This document shows positions 63,414 to 64,000 of a stretch of 64,000 bases of DNA, one piece after another. How positions within the stretch are numbered: the first letter of the stretch is position 1; each line of letters begins with the position of its first letter. The stretch is from assembly GCA_029968055.1 (NCBI GenBank), contig JASCNX010000001.1, forward strand, positions 1,426,001-1,490,000, given 5' to 3'. Made by a program: the position numbers and the translations under genes. The notes beneath the pieces were generated by a model. That model worked only from the letters and a program-made list of their open reading frames with translations, was not told the DNA's origin and ran no database searches. Source of the stretch: Xenophilus aerolatus. GTDB taxonomy: Bacteria; Pseudomonadota; Gammaproteobacteria; Burkholderiales; Burkholderiaceae_C.

Positions 63414-64000
63414 GTGATCCATGTCATCACCTGCGACGAGCACGGCATCGTGCGGCGCGGCATCCGGGACGTGCTGTCCGAAGCGGTCGACATCCGCGTG
63501 ACGGGCGAAGCCGCCGACGCGGCCGAGCTCAAGGACCTGCTGCGTTCCACCCCCTGCGATGTGCTAATCCTCGAGCTGGCCCTGTCCGGCCGCGGCGGCC
63601 TGGACCTGCTGGCCGGCCTGGCGGACAGCGCCGCCCAGGTGAAGGTGCTGGTCTTCTCGATGCACGCGGAGCGGGACTATGCGATCCGCTGCCTGCGCGC
63701 GGGCGCCTACGGCTTCCTGAGCAAGACGAGCGATCCGCGGCGGCTGATCGCCGCCGTGCGCTCGGTGGCGCGGGGCCAGAAGCACGTCACGCGCGAACTG
63801 GCGCAGGTGCTGGCCGACAACATCGCCAAGCCGGCGTCGGAGGAAGCGCCGCACCACGCGCTGTCCGACCGCGAGATGCAGACGCTGGTGCGCATTGCCT
63901 CGGGCAAGCGCCTGTCCGAGATCGCCGACGAGTTCATGCTCAGCCCCAAGACCGTGAGCGTGTACCGCACGCGGGTGCGGGAAAAGCTCAACCTCCCGAC
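63414..64000 (+). CDS. NarL/FixJ-type response regulator with Glu at the phospho-acceptor position (3' end outside window)
   Basis: The reading frame begins at GTG 63414 with GGGGGC upstream (VIHVITCDEHGIVRRGIRDVL) and stays open to the window edge, 195 codons. A receiver domain (1-120) is followed by a LuxR-type helix-turn-helix (LSDREMQTLVRIASGKRLSEIADEFMLSPKTVSVYRTRVREKL). Acidic pocket D8/E9, the S in VLVFSMHAE and K in GFLSKTSDP are present. The phospho-acceptor, normally Asp in VLLLDLSLPG, is Glu-54 here (DVLILELALSG). The protein may be locked in an active-like form or be regulated without phosphorylation. Most of the HTH is included; the last residues are missing. Confidence 0.9.
   Translation, partial: MIHVITCDEHGIVRRGIRDVLSEAVDIRVTGEAADAAELKDLLRSTPCDVLILELALSGRGGLDLLAGLADSAAQVKVLVFSMHAERDYAIRCLRAGAYGFLSKTSDPRRLIAAVRSVARGQKHVTRELAQVLADNIAKPASEEAPHHALSDREMQTLVRIASGKRLSEIADEFMLSPKTVSVYRTRVREKLNLP

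Overview
The window is a chromosomal segment of a high-GC betaproteobacterium, most likely a Comamonadaceae member of the Variovorax/Acidovorax/Ramlibacter type. The evidence is a dnaG-rpoD pair whose sigma-70 has a long Lys/Ala-rich N-terminus, a small HHHH-type secreted peptide, five separate Bug-type (tripartite tricarboxylate) binding proteins without their permeases, and dense, ATGA-overlapping operons. No rRNA, tRNA, CRISPR array, transposase or prophage gene was seen. The assignment rests on protein style only.

Layout. 1-5.5 kb: a partial YihY/BrkB membrane protein, dnaG, a structured 5' leader and rpoD with a strong terminator. 5.5-10.2 kb: AraC regulator, EamA exporter, a double-frameshifted pseudogene, a Bcr/CflA efflux pump and a zinc-ribbon membrane protein. 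10.3-14.8 kb: an HMG-CoA-lyase-like / CoA-transferase / Bug operon divergent from a LysR gene, then the tiny His-rich peptide. 15-19.7 kb: a branched-chain amino acid type ABC transporter (livKHMGF), with a large inverted repeat between livK and livH. 19.9-24 kb: a GntR regulator divergent from vanAB (vanillate O-demethylase), followed by a stand-alone MetE catalytic domain. 24.1-29.5 kb: a phospholipase D/cardiolipin synthase, a ROK-like kinase whose motifs look circularly permuted, an osmoprotectant binding-protein/permease fusion, a PlsC-type acyltransferase and a broken alpha/beta-hydrolase remnant.

30-43 kb is aromatic catabolism. A TetR-controlled operon encodes a two-component flavin monooxygenase, a small VOC dioxygenase and an MFS transporter. 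Further on, an IclR-linked region encodes a Bug receptor, RidA, an amidohydrolase, a fumarylacetoacetase-family enzyme, HpaH and HpaI, i.e. a meta-cleavage lower pathway ending in pyruvate plus an aldehyde.

43-57.9 kb is a nearly complete oxidative hexuronate/aldarate pathway around a GntR regulator. A TRAP transporter imports the sugar acid. Uronate dehydrogenase and an SMP-30 lactonase give galactarate or glucarate. GarD and GudD dehydrate these to 5-keto-4-deoxyglucarate. KdgD and 2-oxoglutarate semialdehyde dehydrogenase then give 2-oxoglutarate. Matching GTTGTACGA sites lie at both GntR-flanking promoters.

58.3-64 kb holds a c-di-GMP module: a membrane PAS-GGDEF-EAL protein overlapping a PAS-GGDEF cyclase. 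It is followed by a promoter carrying a Fur-box-like sequence and a truncated NarL-type response regulator in which the phospho-acceptor Asp is Glu.

The most unusual items are the permuted ROK-like protein, the Glu-substituted response regulator behind a possible Fur box, the hairpin-rich rpoD leader and the two-operator van switch.
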